NCBI RefSeq assembly: GCF_005771675.1 | Contig: NZ_VAJM01000018.1 | Coordinates: 28,785-92,784 of the forward strand | Direction of reading: 5' to 3' | From: Hymenobacter jeollabukensis | GTDB lineage: Bacteria > Bacteroidota > Bacteroidia > Cytophagales > Hymenobacteraceae | DNA: 64,000 nucleotides | Shown: one piece after another, positions 1 through 7,826 of the stretch | Numbering within the stretch: the first letter of the stretch is position 1 | How the letters are laid out: the number at the start of each line of letters is the position of its first letter | Made by a program: the position numbers and the translations under genes | The notes under the pieces: model-generated | Databases searched by the model: none | Told to the model about the DNA's origin: nothing | Seen by the model: only the letters and a program-made list of their open reading frames with translations

Positions 1-96
1 ATATTCAGTAAGTATAGCCGAACTGCCCATAAAGAGGGCTTAGTATCTGAGATAGAGCTAATTCGGAATCGAATTTTATCAGGATTGGGTCAATAG
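1..96 (+). CDS. 3' end of an unknown gene cut by the window edge
   Basis: Frame 1 is open from the first base to a TAG at 94-96 and gives about 31 residues rich in E, I, R and K (…GLVSEIELIRNRILSGLGQ). It could be the C-terminus of a gene beginning outside the window. It is too short to assign, and chance openness cannot be excluded. Confidence 0.3.
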   Translation: MFSKYSRTAHKEGLVSEIELIRNRILSGLGQ

Positions 97-180
97 AAAG
101 CAGGGCACTTACCCTATACCAATTGAATTATCATAGATTCTATTTCACCAATTTCTGCCAATTTTTTTAGTCAATTCAAA

Positions 181-195
181 ACTAATTTAATTAGT
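181..195. promoter_or_regulatory. 15-bp palindrome upstream of umuD, candidate operator
   Basis: The sequence ACTAATT-T-AATTAGT is a perfect inverted repeat around one central base. It lies 40 bp before the umuD start in an AT-rich stretch, just upstream of TATACTTG (203-210), which is one mismatch from the Bacteroidetes -7 element TAnnTTTG. This is a sensible place for an SOS-type or other repressor. No LexA-type consensus is claimed. Confidence 0.4.
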
Positions 196-234
196 AACAA
201 CGTATACTTGCGGCTTACTTAACAGTTCCGCTGT

Positions 235-705
235 ATGAGAAACGTTGAATTGATACCTGTTCCGGCAATTAGCCAAAACCCAACCTTACTGCCCCTATTC
301 AGCTATCTAGTGCCTGCTGGCTTCCCTTCGCCGGCAACGGACCACCTCGAAGGGCTCTTTGACTTGAACCGGCTGCTGCTGCGACATCCCGACGCTACCT
401 ACCTGCTACGGGTCAGCGGGGAGAGCATGGCGGGTGCTGAAATCCATACCGGCGACCTACTGGCCGTGGACAAGCATTTGGAAGCTGACCACAACCATAT
501 TGTGGTAGCCGTGGTGCACGGAGAATGCACCGTAAAGCGCTTGGTGCGTGAAGGACAGAAGTGGTGGCTCAAACCCGAAAATCCTGCCTACCAGCCTTAC
601 GAGATTACCGACACCGACGAGTTGCGGATTTGGGGCGTGGTTACCCACGTCGTGCATGAGCTAATTCCCGGCAAATTGACGGCGTTAATCCAAAGCCTCG
701 ATTAG
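235..705 (+). CDS. umuD: UmuD-like S24 peptidase, DNA polymerase V subunit
   Basis: This is a 156-residue LexA/UmuD-family protein. The self-cleavage dipeptide Ala28-Gly29 sits in PAGFPSPA, the nucleophile Ser64 in SGESM, and the general-base Lys101 in CTVKRL, all at the spacing known for E. coli UmuD. The family cleaves itself on RecA filaments and then joins UmuC to form a translesion polymerase. The gene ends 2 bp before umuC, so the two form one transcription unit. UmuDC pairs are common plasmid cargo that raises mutation and UV tolerance. No odd residues are seen. Confidence 0.93.
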   Translation: MRNVELIPVPAISQNPTLLPLFSYLVPAGFPSPATDHLEGLFDLNRLLLRHPDATYLLRVSGESMAGAEIHTGDLLAVDKHLEADHNHIVVAVVHGECTVKRLVREGQKWWLKPENPAYQPYEITDTDELRIWGVVTHVVHELIPGKLTALIQSLD

Positions 706-707
706 CT

Positions 708-2054
708 ATGTTCGGCCTAGTCGATTGCAACAATTTCTACGTGAGCTGCGAGCGGGTTTTTCAGCCGCGCTACGAGGGTCGGCCGGTGGTTGTGCTCAGC
801 AACAACGATGGCAACATCATCAGCCGCTCCGCTGAGGCAAAGGCCCTGGGCCTGCAAATGGGCGACCCTTATTTTCAGGTCAAGCCCTTGCTGCAACAAC
901 ACAACGTGACCGTATTTTCGAGCAATTACGCCTTGTATGGCGATATGAGCCGGCGTGTCATGTGGTATCTCGGCCAATCGGCTCCCGGCGTTGAAATCTA
1001 CTCCATTGACGAGGCATTTCTGGACCTGGCCGGAATGGAAAAGCACTTGGGGAGCCTGGATGCTTTCGCCCGTAAGATTCGGGCCGGGGTTAAGGCGCGA
1101 ACGGGCATTCCGACCTGCGTTGGGGTTGCACCGACCAAAACCTTAGCCAAACTGGCGAACCGCATCGCTAAGAAAAACCCGGACCTGGGCGGGGTGCTCT
1201 ACCTCGACAACGCGGACCGGCGGGCCTGGGCGCTGGGGCAAGTGGCCGTGGGCGACGTGTGGGGCATCGGGCGGCAGTACGCGGCCAAACTCACCGCGGC
1301 CGGCATCGACACGGCGGCGGACCTGGCCCGCGTATCCGATACCTGGGCGCGCAAACACCTGGGCGGCGTGGTCGGGGCGCGGCTGGTGCAGGAACTGCAA
1401 GGCCGGCCCTGCGCGGGGTTGCATCCATCGGAAGATGGCACCCTGGCCCGGCAAAGCATTAGTTGCTCCCGAACCTTTGGCCGGCCCCTGGCGGCATTTG
1501 CCGATGTGCAGGCCGCGGTGGCTTCGTTTCTGTCGCGGGCGGCGGAAAAACTGCGCCGGCAAAACGACACGGCCCATGTGCTGACGGTGTTTCTGAGCAA
1601 AAACCGCTTTGCTACCAACGTGCTCCCTCCTTTCTCGCGCTCGGCTACCCTAACCCTGCCTTCGGGGCCTACGGCCGATACGACGGTGCTCCTGAGCTAT
1701 GCCCGCGCCATGCTCAGCCGGCTATGGGAGCCCGGCACGCTCTACCACAAGGCGGGGGTGGTGCTCGACGGATTGGAACCACCCGGTACCGGCCAGCAGC
1801 TTTCCTTGTTTGACTCCCCGGCACCGATACCGAACAAAAGGGAAGAAAAGTCGCTGCAGGCGGAGCGGCCCGGCCTGATGGCTAGCCTTGATGCTCTGAA
1901 CCAACGCTTCGGGCGGGGCACCGTGCGCGTGGCCTCGGCGGTGCTGCCGCCTGCTACAGGGGGGCGGCCCGTTCGGGCACCCTGGGAGGGGAAGGCACAG
2001 TGGTGTTCACCGGCCTACACTACCAGGCTGGAAGATTTACTTATCGTGCGCTAG
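708..2054 (+). CDS. umuC: UmuC-like Y-family translesion DNA polymerase
   Basis: The 448-residue protein begins with the Y-family palm motif (MFGLVDCNNFYVSCERVF, metal ligand Asp6) and carries the second catalytic motif YSIDEAFLDL with Asp101-Glu102. A helix-hairpin-helix and little-finger region follow. The end (SLDALNQRFGRGTVRVAS through the last 60 residues) matches the DUF4113 tail of UmuC proteins. Length is normal for the family. It is the catalytic subunit of the error-prone polymerase and starts immediately after umuD. Intact. Confidence 0.95.
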   Translation: MFGLVDCNNFYVSCERVFQPRYEGRPVVVLSNNDGNIISRSAEAKALGLQMGDPYFQVKPLLQQHNVTVFSSNYALYGDMSRRVMWYLGQSAPGVEIYSIDEAFLDLAGMEKHLGSLDAFARKIRAGVKARTGIPTCVGVAPTKTLAKLANRIAKKNPDLGGVLYLDNADRRAWALGQVAVGDVWGIGRQYAAKLTAAGIDTAADLARVSDTWARKHLGGVVGARLVQELQGRPCAGLHPSEDGTLARQSISCSRTFGRPLAAFADVQAAVASFLSRAAEKLRRQNDTAHVLTVFLSKNRFATNVLPPFSRSATLTLPSGPTADTTVLLSYARAMLSRLWEPGTLYHKAGVVLDGLEPPGTGQQLSLFDSPAPIPNKREEKSLQAERPGLMASLDALNQRFGRGTVRVASAVLPPATGGRPVRAPWEGKAQWCSPAYTTRLEDLLIVR

Positions 2055-2136
2055 CGTGCATATCGCCGCTGTACGCCCCATGTGCTACTTTTAGCAGCCG
2101 CTGTTTGCACCGATTCTTTTTACAACCTCCCCTCTC

Positions 2137-2334
2137 ATGCAAGAAGTCGAAGTTTTATTCATGGTTACCCGCAACGGCGGTGGCACCCGCGAGGAACGAA
2201 TCAAAACCCGCGTTGATAGCTCGACGCTCAACGCTGCCTCGGGCGACGTGGGAAGGAGGAAGCTGGACGGATGGGCCAAGCAGTTCTTTCCAGCAGACAA
2301 GGAAGCGCGGGTACTCTATATGAAGCGCCTCTAA
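2137..2334 (+). CDS. Small hypothetical protein, first gene of a seven-gene run
   Basis: This 65-residue basic protein (MQEVEVLFMVTRNGGG…) has no recognised domain. Its reality is supported by the TAATG junction: its stop TAA (2332-2334) overlaps the ATG of the next gene, implying translational coupling. A pyrimidine-rich leader (acctcccctctc) precedes the start, as for most genes here. Function unknown. Confidence 0.6.
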   Translation: MQEVEVLFMVTRNGGGTREERIKTRVDSSTLNAASGDVGRRKLDGWAKQFFPADKEARVLYMKRL

Positions 2335-2810
2335 TGAGCACGACCCACGTCTTTGGCATGGCAAAGTCCAGCCTCGACCTGCTGGGCGCCAAACGGCAGA
2401 AGCTGGAGTTGGACTTCCTGCGCCTGGTGTACGCCTGTCAGCACTATCAGGCCAACGGCTGTCAGGCCTTCGGCTACCTTGCGGTCACCTCGGCCGCGAT
2501 TGAGCAGCAGGTGGCGAAGTGGGCGACAAAATACCTGGTCCCTCCCGGCCTGGTGCAGTTGGTCGTGCCCGCCCTCTCGGATGCGGAGCAACAATCGCTG
2601 CTGGCGGAAAAGGGCCGGAACCGGCTGGGCAATCTGGCTAAGGCCGATGCGGCGGTCCTGCTAAAAGACGCCGATGGCTCTTTTGGGCGGGATTTGCTGG
2701 AAGCAGCGCTGGAATCCTCCATCCTAAAACAACACACAGCCCTTCGGGGGAGCGCAGCCGTGGGGGGCTACCCGATGGGCGTGCAGTGGGACTATTACGG
2801 TTCCTATTAA
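2334..2810 (+). CDS. Hypothetical protein
   Basis: A 158-residue, mostly helical, soluble protein (MSTTHVFGMAKSSLDLL…) with no family I recognise. Upstream in-frame codons exist, but the ATG at 2334 overlapping the previous stop is the natural start. Its own stop overlaps the next ATG in the same TAATG fashion (2808-2812). The C-terminus is aromatic and Gly-rich (PMGVQWDYYGSY). The coupling indicates co-production with both neighbours. Confidence 0.7.
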   Translation: MSTTHVFGMAKSSLDLLGAKRQKLELDFLRLVYACQHYQANGCQAFGYLAVTSAAIEQQVAKWATKYLVPPGLVQLVVPALSDAEQQSLLAEKGRNRLGNLAKADAAVLLKDADGSFGRDLLEAALESSILKQHTALRGSAAVGGYPMGVQWDYYGSY

Positions 2811-3175
2811 TGGCTATTCACCTTCATTTCCGGCACGCGCAGGGGCTCCCGATGGGCGAACCGCTGGCGGCGTGGGAATCGCCGCCATGCCTCGTTTTTC
2901 CTTCAGTCCATGCCTTGCAACAAGCGGCCGACGCGCAGGGCCTTAAGGAGCTATTCTATGACGGCCCGGATGCCCTATTCCCTGACTGTGCCCTTGGCAA
3001 GGCCAATTTCTGGGCGGATGCCGAAGAACTGGTCTGGGAACTGGCATGCGACCACACCGACGACCCGGAAGATGCCACAACGTGGCCAGCGGGGTATGCC
3101 CTGCTTCAATTCCTGACCTTTTGGCGCCTGGCGCTCAACGAAGACGGGGCTCACTTAGAACTGATTCACATTTAA
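2810..3175 (+). CDS. Hypothetical protein
   Basis: A 121-residue acidic protein (MAIHLHFRHAQGLPMGEP…) with a C-terminal acidic stretch (CDHTDDPEDATTWPAG). The start at 2810 is set by the TAATG overlap with the preceding gene. No domain recognised, no signal peptide or membrane segment. Codon use resembles the neighbours. Confidence 0.7.
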   Translation: MAIHLHFRHAQGLPMGEPLAAWESPPCLVFPSVHALQQAADAQGLKELFYDGPDALFPDCALGKANFWADAEELVWELACDHTDDPEDATTWPAGYALLQFLTFWRLALNEDGAHLELIHI

Positions 3176-3189
3176 TCTTTCAACGCACG

Positions 3190-3618
3190 ATGCCAACCGA
3201 ATACTATGGGGGTGATGGCCCGCCAAGCCGCACCGTGGGCCACTTTGAGGTAAAATACACGGTCACGCTGCCTGATGGCCAGCGCACGAACCAGCAGCAA
3301 TCCTTTACGGAGTATGGGAAGGCCGAAGAATTTTACGCAGGCCTCGATGACTCCGCATTTCTGTGGGACCAAACGGGGATGCCCGAACTGTGCGCGGGCA
3401 AAACGCGCATCGCTTACTACTCCGGCCTGCTGTGGAAGGGACGGGAGAATCATAATGGAGCGGTTCGCCGCACCGTAGCCGTGAAAACGGATGAGGCGGA
3501 AAGTGCGGCCCAGCTGCTAAATTATATCAGCAAGCAGTTGGGACTGAAGCTTGACTTGGCCAGCATCCGCGAAGTCGATGCGGCCGGGTATGAGCAGTAC
3601 AGGATAAAGACGGAGTAG
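3190..3618 (+). CDS. Hypothetical protein
   Basis: A 142-residue soluble protein starting MPTEYYGGDGPPSRT. The open frame runs further upstream, but the ATG at 3190, 14 bp after the previous stop, fits the tight spacing. The N-terminal half (FEVKYTVTLPDGQR… then …AVKTDEAESAAQLLNYI) suggests an alpha/beta fold. Not recognised. Part of the 2137-4729 run. Confidence 0.65.
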   Translation: MPTEYYGGDGPPSRTVGHFEVKYTVTLPDGQRTNQQQSFTEYGKAEEFYAGLDDSAFLWDQTGMPELCAGKTRIAYYSGLLWKGRENHNGAVRRTVAVKTDEAESAAQLLNYISKQLGLKLDLASIREVDAAGYEQYRIKTE

Positions 3619-3625
3619 CCCTGCC

Positions 3626-3841
3626 ATGTGGCCTTATCTGGTTGCGCTTTTACTCATTGGCCCTCCCCCGCCGCGCCCGGCACCTATCTACATCTGTCAG
3701 GGTTCGGCTTCCTATGCCTACCATGTGTCGTCCCGGTGTGAGGGCCTGGCATGGTGCACCCGCTCCGTCAAACCGATGACGCGGGCAGCAGCCGTCAAGT
3801 TGGGTCGCCGGCCCTGTGGGCGCTGCTCCTATGGGAAATAA
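3626..3841 (+). CDS. Small exported Cys-rich protein, Ada-like zinc-binding pattern
   Basis: This 71-residue protein has a short hydrophobic N-terminus (MWPYLVALLLIGPPPP) followed by YICQGSASYAYH, then Cys-rich elements ending in RRPCGRC. The order C…Y/H…C…C…CxxC resembles the small Ada-type metal-binding modules attached to many exported Bacteroidetes proteins. The metal-binding role is inferred from the pattern only. It lies 7 bp after the previous gene. Confidence 0.6.
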   Translation: MWPYLVALLLIGPPPPRPAPIYICQGSASYAYHVSSRCEGLAWCTRSVKPMTRAAAVKLGRRPCGRCSYGK

Positions 3842-3907
3842 TCATGTTCGTTCACCATGCCGCTACATCCTCTCAATCCTTACCAGCCCCCCAAAAGCTC
3901 TCCCTTT

Positions 3908-4312
3908 ATGAAGAATAAGCTACTCATTGCCTTGGGCATTCTCCTCGCAGTTATGGTCTTTACAAATCCTGCCGAAACGGAAATGCAGAGTAAAATAACC
4001 AACTCGGAGCTGGTCGGGGACCTGTCAATGGCCAGGGCAATGAAAAATGCCACACCGATGATGCTTAGCCTGAAAACGTACTACATGCCAGAGTTCAAAC
4101 TCAACCGGGTTAATTTCCTCATTGGGTCACTCTACAATCTGAAGTACGGATGGCATGGCACCATAAACGGGGCTGGAATGCCGCTAAGCTTTCCGCTGAA
4201 AAACCCTACTGACACGGAACACAACTTCACCGGTGAGGCTACTTATCTGGGGGTGCTGGGGCAGCTTATCCCTGTCTCCCGGAACGAAAGCATGAACTAC
4301 CAACCGCAGTAA
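3908..4312 (+). CDS. Single-span membrane or exported hypothetical protein
   Basis: From the ATG at 3908 the protein is 134 residues. Residues 1-18 (MKNKLLIALGILLAVMVF) form a signal anchor directly followed by TNPAE, a layout seen in DUF4359-type proteins; that family match is tentative. The open frame extends to 3857, but the internal start gives a normal N-terminus. The rest is polar and probably extracytoplasmic. Confidence 0.6.
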   Translation: MKNKLLIALGILLAVMVFTNPAETEMQSKITNSELVGDLSMARAMKNATPMMLSLKTYYMPEFKLNRVNFLIGSLYNLKYGWHGTINGAGMPLSFPLKNPTDTEHNFTGEATYLGVLGQLIPVSRNESMNYQPQ

Positions 4313-4315
4313 AAC

Positions 4316-4729
4316 ATGCTTGACGCGCTGCTCATCCCCCGGCACCCCGACGAGGGTTGCCACGAGGCCCAGGTACAGTTGCTGACGCTGGAAGAAAACC
4401 TGCTGGAACGCGCCCGCCTGGCGCAGTTCCTGCGCTGGGGCAATGCCACGTATTGCTACTACCACCACCACGAAGCCGATGTAACGGAAGCCGATTATCT
4501 CGAATGGTTGGAAGGTTTACCCGCCAGGACGCAGGCAACGATGCGGGCGTTGGGGTACGAAGAGATGCGGGACTCGCTGCCACTGCGGCGCTACGTGTTG
4601 GAAAAGAACGACATTGGCATGAGCGATTTTCTGAAAATCCTGCTCTCGCCGTCCGACTGGCAAGCTTATCAGGCAAGCAGTGAAGCAACGGTTAGCCCCC
4701 TACTCGCGGGCATAGTCCCATTCAACTAA
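4316..4729 (+). CDS. Hypothetical protein, last gene of the run
   Basis: A 137-residue helical acidic protein (MLDALLIPRHPDEG…) starting 3 bp after the previous stop. No domain recognised; a His cluster (CYYHHHEAD) is the only notable motif. Its last 30 bp overlap the 3' end of the convergent nuclease-like gene. Confidence 0.65.
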   Translation: MLDALLIPRHPDEGCHEAQVQLLTLEENLLERARLAQFLRWGNATYCYYHHHEADVTEADYLEWLEGLPARTQATMRALGYEEMRDSLPLRRYVLEKNDIGMSDFLKILLSPSDWQAYQASSEATVSPLLAGIVPFN

Positions 4730-5257
4730 CAGGAAATTCTCGGGCTGTAGGCCCATTTGCAAGCCCGCTTCCAACCAACGCGGCTGCGTAGCCCGGATGC
4801 GGTCTTTTTTAAGGCGTTTGAGTTCGGCAAATACAATGGCCTCACCGTTCCAGCCGACGACATCCCAACACCCCGAGTAGCTGTTGCCGTTGGCCTGCGC
4901 AATCTTTTGCAGCAGGTCCTGAATCCTGGGGTCAGTGATGGGCTCGTGCTGCTGGCCGGCCAGCCCGGCATCGACCCAGGTCGTGAAGTGGTGAGGTGTC
5001 ATTGCGCCAGCCCCATAGGTTTCTACCCACCGGGCCTGCCAGCCGGATAGTCGCACCAACTCGTACACGCAGAGTTCCGCAAAAACCGGCCGGCCACCGA
5101 AGTCAATTAGTGGTTTGTTGCCGAAGGTGTTGCTGATGGGGGCACCAGCCCACCGGCGTAGCTGCAACTCAACTTTCGGAACGGTCACCTCCCGGCCATC
5201 GCTCATAAGGGCTTCCGTTGTGGTGGGCCTTAATAGGCTGGGATATGTCAAACTCAT
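4700..5257 (-). CDS. VRR-NUC-like nuclease-fold protein
   Basis: A 185-residue protein whose C-terminal third reads as a PD-(D/E)xK core: Asp in CWDVVGW, then E-x-K in FAELKRL, then Gln in RATQPRWLEAGLQMG, ending in a strand (NFLLVEWD). That arrangement is characteristic of VRR-NUC and related Holliday-junction or restriction-type nucleases. The N-terminal part (residues 30-110) is unassigned. Nuclease activity is inferred. The gene is convergent with the small-gene run and overlaps it by 30 bp. Confidence 0.6.
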   Translation of the reverse strand: MSLTYPSLLRPTTTEALMSDGREVTVPKVELQLRRWAGAPISNTFGNKPLIDFGGRPVFAELCVYELVRLSGWQARWVETYGAGAMTPHHFTTWVDAGLAGQQHEPITDPRIQDLLQKIAQANGNSYSGCWDVVGWNGEAIVFAELKRLKKDRIRATQPRWLEAGLQMGLQPENFLLVEWDYARE

Positions 5258-5303
5258 GGTACCAGGTGAAGGAATTTCGGTTCAAGGTTAGCCTACGCTG
5301 GGC

Positions 5304-5639
5304 TTAGTCAGTCCGCCAACGGCGGGCAGGACGGGGTTTTCCTACCCACATGCCATGCTCTTGCCGCAGGTATTGCAGGGCTTTCTGGTCAAACACCAAA
5401 TCAAAGTAGGGGTCAAACTTTAACAGCCGGCCAAGCAACACCGGCTTCTCCCCGGGCGCGGCCTGCCGGTCGATGATAAGTGCTTCCACTGTCCGCGGCT
5501 GCAGGGTCTTGTGCAGACCCAATGCGACGACTGCCAATCCTTCTTTTGTTTTACCTAGAAAAAGTGGGGTGCTGAACCATTCATTTTCCTCCGAGCGCGA
5601 CTTACGGTAGTTAGGGTATGGCGTATCGAAGCTGGTCAT
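5304..5639 (-). CDS. Hypothetical protein
   Basis: Taking the ATG at 5639 gives 111 residues (MTSFDTPYPNYRKSRSEENE…). The longer open frame upstream crosses a region of terminator-like hairpins and looks non-coding, so the internal start is preferred. The end is Arg/Pro-rich (GKPRPARRWRTD). No domain recognised. Upstream of, and codirectional with, the nuclease-like gene. Confidence 0.6.
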   Translation of the reverse strand: MTSFDTPYPNYRKSRSEENEWFSTPLFLGKTKEGLAVVALGLHKTLQPRTVEALIIDRQAAPGEKPVLLGRLLKFDPYFDLVFDQKALQYLRQEHGMWVGKPRPARRWRTD

Positions 5640-5716
5640 GGGAGGCCCATATGAAGGAAACGATGGATTACTAATCGGCTGGCTCCGTAGATTTACAGTG
5701 CTCGTAGGAGCGCTCC

Positions 5717-5753
5717 GAAAGCCCGACGCACTGTAATGGTGCGGCGGGCTTTC
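5717..5753 (+). terminator. Hairpin with T-run, probable terminator
   Basis: Arms 5717-5731 and 5739-5753 (GAAAGCCCG…CGGGCTTTC) pair over 15 bp with one mismatch around a 7-base loop and are followed by TTTT on the plus strand. The gap 5640-5997 contains this hairpin, the one at 5867-5894, and no gene I can support. Confidence 0.55.
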
Positions 5754-5866
5754 TTTTACTTTCTGTCTAGTGGTCGGGCGTGCACTGCATGGGATTACAC
5801 CCAAGCCCTTTAGGCAATGTATACTGTGCAACTCATTCCGTTGCTGCTCTCAGCGCGCTAGAACAC

Positions 5867-5894
5867 AAAGAGCCGCCCTTTCGAGCGGCTCTTT
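5867..5894 (-). terminator. Perfect 10-bp stem terminator, bidirectional
   Basis: AAAGAGCCGC and GCGGCTCTTT pair perfectly around an 8-base loop. It lies just downstream of the minus-strand regulator gene (5998-6765) and has A/T ends on both sides, so it can stop transcription in both directions. Confidence 0.7.
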
Positions 5895-5997
5895 CAACCT
5901 GTTTGTACCGGCTGTTGCGCGTCTACCCCACGCTTCAGTGGTAAAACATGCTGCAAACATACTGCTGCAACCTTCTCCGCCAGTTGGGAGGGGCCTC

Positions 5998-6765
5998 TCA
6001 GAGGCACTTTACAATTTCTCCAACGGGGGCGTACCCTTCTTCGGTGACTGCCAGGATATCACCTTTATCAGCTCCGGTTTGTTTGACTAAGTGGTCCAGC
6101 GCACCGAGTTCGTCCACACCCTGCGGGAAGTCCCTTTCCGCAAGTTGAACCATCTGTGTCTCGCCATCCGGCATCGTGAGTAAAATCATATACACGATGA
6201 AGTATTCTTGTTCGTCCATGTCAAAACCTGGCTCCATAGGATTGGCGTTGAGGTCTTGTTGGTATTCGTGCCACATCTTCAGCCAGTACTCATCACGAAC
6301 GAGCTTCTCCTCAAAAAGCACCTGCATACCAAGTTGCTCTATCATTTTCGCGAAGGCCTTCTTTGGACCAAAATCATATATTCGGCCTCCTAACGGCGTA
6401 TTCTCATAGGAGTCTTGGCTCGCAAATCCTTTCACCGACAATTGACTTAACTGCTCGAAGTTCAACTGCTCGTAAGGCACGGCACTAAACTGCTCATACG
6501 CCAACGTATGGTAAGCCAAGTGCAGCATCAAAGAGAACTTATCATAGACCGAATTCACAAACAGACCGCCGTCCTCCTGAATGAGAGTATAGACCGGGAC
6601 TTGTAAAATCGCGGCGATGCTCACGAGTTTATCGTAGGGCATCGTCGTGCTCCCGGACTCCAACTTGCTGTAGGTAGAGGGAGCCATGCAAAGCTTATCA
6701 GCCATGCTTTTTTGCTTGATGCCCCGCTTTTTCCGAAGGTTCTTGATGGTATTATGCAGTTCCAT
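5998..6765 (-). CDS. XRE-family transcriptional regulator with a C-terminal effector region
   Basis: A 255-residue protein (start MELHNTIKNLRKK chosen over a codon 18 bp upstream). Residues 3-58 form an XRE helix-turn-helix (KQKSMADKLCMAPSTYSKLE). The remaining ~190 residues are acidic and unassigned, so this may be a ligand- or protein-sensing regulator. It binds DNA presumably near its own start; a 12-bp palindrome lies at 6857-6868. The terminator at 5867 follows it. Confidence 0.75.
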   Translation of the reverse strand: MELHNTIKNLRKKRGIKQKSMADKLCMAPSTYSKLESGSTTMPYDKLVSIAAILQVPVYTLIQEDGGLFVNSVYDKFSLMLHLAYHTLAYEQFSAVPYEQLNFEQLSQLSVKGFASQDSYENTPLGGRIYDFGPKKAFAKMIEQLGMQVLFEEKLVRDEYWLKMWHEYQQDLNANPMEPGFDMDEQEYFIVYMILLTMPDGETQMVQLAERDFPQGVDELGALDHLVKQTGADKGDILAVTEEGYAPVGEIVKCL

Positions 6766-6856
6766 GGTGTGGCTTTTCAACAAAGGAGCAGAGCCACGAG
6801 CAAACCGCAGAAAATGTTCTTTTATTTCATCTGCTGCACTACTCCATAAGATGAGA

Positions 6857-6868
6857 GTAACGAGTTAC
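6857..6868. promoter_or_regulatory. 12-bp palindrome, candidate operator
   Basis: GTAAC-GA-GTTAC lies 92 bp upstream of the XRE regulator start, in the short gap before the next minus-strand gene. Position and symmetry fit an autoregulatory site; binding is not shown. Confidence 0.3.
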
Positions 6869-6902
6869 CGAGTGGGTGAGCAGCAGACCACCAAGCTCTG
6901 TT

Positions 6903-7127
6903 TTAGTCCGGTTGAGTGTCGGTAATGCTTACACTCATTTCGTACCGGTCCGCCTCAGCCGGAGCGCCGCTGGGTGGGGTGATAACGATTTCGTAGCGGT
7001 CGGTGGCATATTCGGCATAAATCCGGGTGCGGGCCGCTTCTACGGCTTCTTCGGAGCTGCCAGCGCCGATTACGGTTACCGTTGTGGCGTGGGAGCCAGA
7101 ACCGGGACTTTCAAAGAATACTTCCAT
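6903..7127 (-). CDS. Small hypothetical protein
   Basis: A 74-residue protein (MEVFFESPGSGSHATTVTV…) with a Gly/Ser-rich start, a central helix (SSEEAVEAARTRIYAEY) and an acidic tail. The ATG at 7127 is preferred because it leaves a 24-bp divergent gap to the plus-strand gene starting at 7152. No family recognised. Confidence 0.55.
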   Translation of the reverse strand: MEVFFESPGSGSHATTVTVIGAGSSEEAVEAARTRIYAEYATDRYEIVITPPSGAPAEADRYEMSVSITDTQPD

Positions 7128-7140
7128 CGTAGGAGAGAAA

Positions 7141-7146
7141 AGGAGG
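7141..7146 (+). promoter_or_regulatory. Strong Shine-Dalgarno (AGGAGG), unusual here
   Basis: AGGAGG lies 5 bp before the ATG at 7152. Most genes in this window have pyrimidine-rich leaders and no such site, so it both fixes this start and hints that the gene came from elsewhere. Confidence 0.55.
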
Positions 7147-7151
7147 AAAAA

Positions 7152-7826
7152 ATGGCAATGACTTGTGGCAAGTGTGCCCATATGGGCTTAGGCTTTTATT
7201 CTGATACTATTGGCCCAGTTGAATACTTAGAGGGCAAAACGAGCGCGGACATATGGATTGTAGGGCTTAATCCAAAACATGATATTGGCCACGTTGAGCA
7301 ACGAACGCCAGCCGAGTTCGCGGCTTTCGACCCAGATTGCCATCCGTACTTCTGGGATTTCAGAAAAGTCTCCCCGGCTCTGTATGCCAATTGGAAAGGT
7401 CCCAACAGTCGCATCGCTCATACGGACTTGGTGAAATGCTTCTCTCCTAGCTTTCCGGCCGTCGTGTTAGTCAATGGCTCTCCAACAGAAGTTGACAGTA
7501 AGCAAGTTGTGACTAATTGCAGCACGCATCTACTGGAACAGATTCGCCGGTTCAGGCCCAAAGTGATTATTTGTAATGGTGCGCCGGTATGTTACACCGT
7601 CATGGGGTTCTTTCCTCCTAATAACGAAGCGCAGACTAATCGTGCTACCTCCTACAAATACGAACTTGACCTGGGGAATGGCTCGAAGCATTCCCTTTGG
7701 CTTGTGTTCTCGGGATTCATTGGAAGAATAGACAATTGGAACAGAAGAAGGCTAGGGGTTGAGATTGAGGACATACTGGCGAGTGAAGGAATCGAATTGC
7801 ATTCGGGCACAAGCAGCTACTCATAA
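7152..7826 (+). CDS. Uracil-DNA-glycosylase-like protein
   Basis: A 224-residue protein starting MAMTCGKCAHMG, where two Cys may bind metal. The segment ADIWIVGLNPKHD resembles motif A of the uracil-DNA glycosylase superfamily (GxNP), TDLVKCFSP follows at the expected place, and RPKVIICNGAPVC matches the third core strand and its turn. Members remove deaminated bases or act in RNA or defence roles; the substrate here is unknown. The open frame runs further upstream, but the Shine-Dalgarno selects 7152. It overlaps the convergent gene at 7817 by 10 bp. Confidence 0.6.
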   Translation: MAMTCGKCAHMGLGFYSDTIGPVEYLEGKTSADIWIVGLNPKHDIGHVEQRTPAEFAAFDPDCHPYFWDFRKVSPALYANWKGPNSRIAHTDLVKCFSPSFPAVVLVNGSPTEVDSKQVVTNCSTHLLEQIRRFRPKVIICNGAPVCYTVMGFFPPNNEAQTNRATSYKYELDLGNGSKHSLWLVFSGFIGRIDNWNRRRLGVEIEDILASEGIELHSGTSSYS

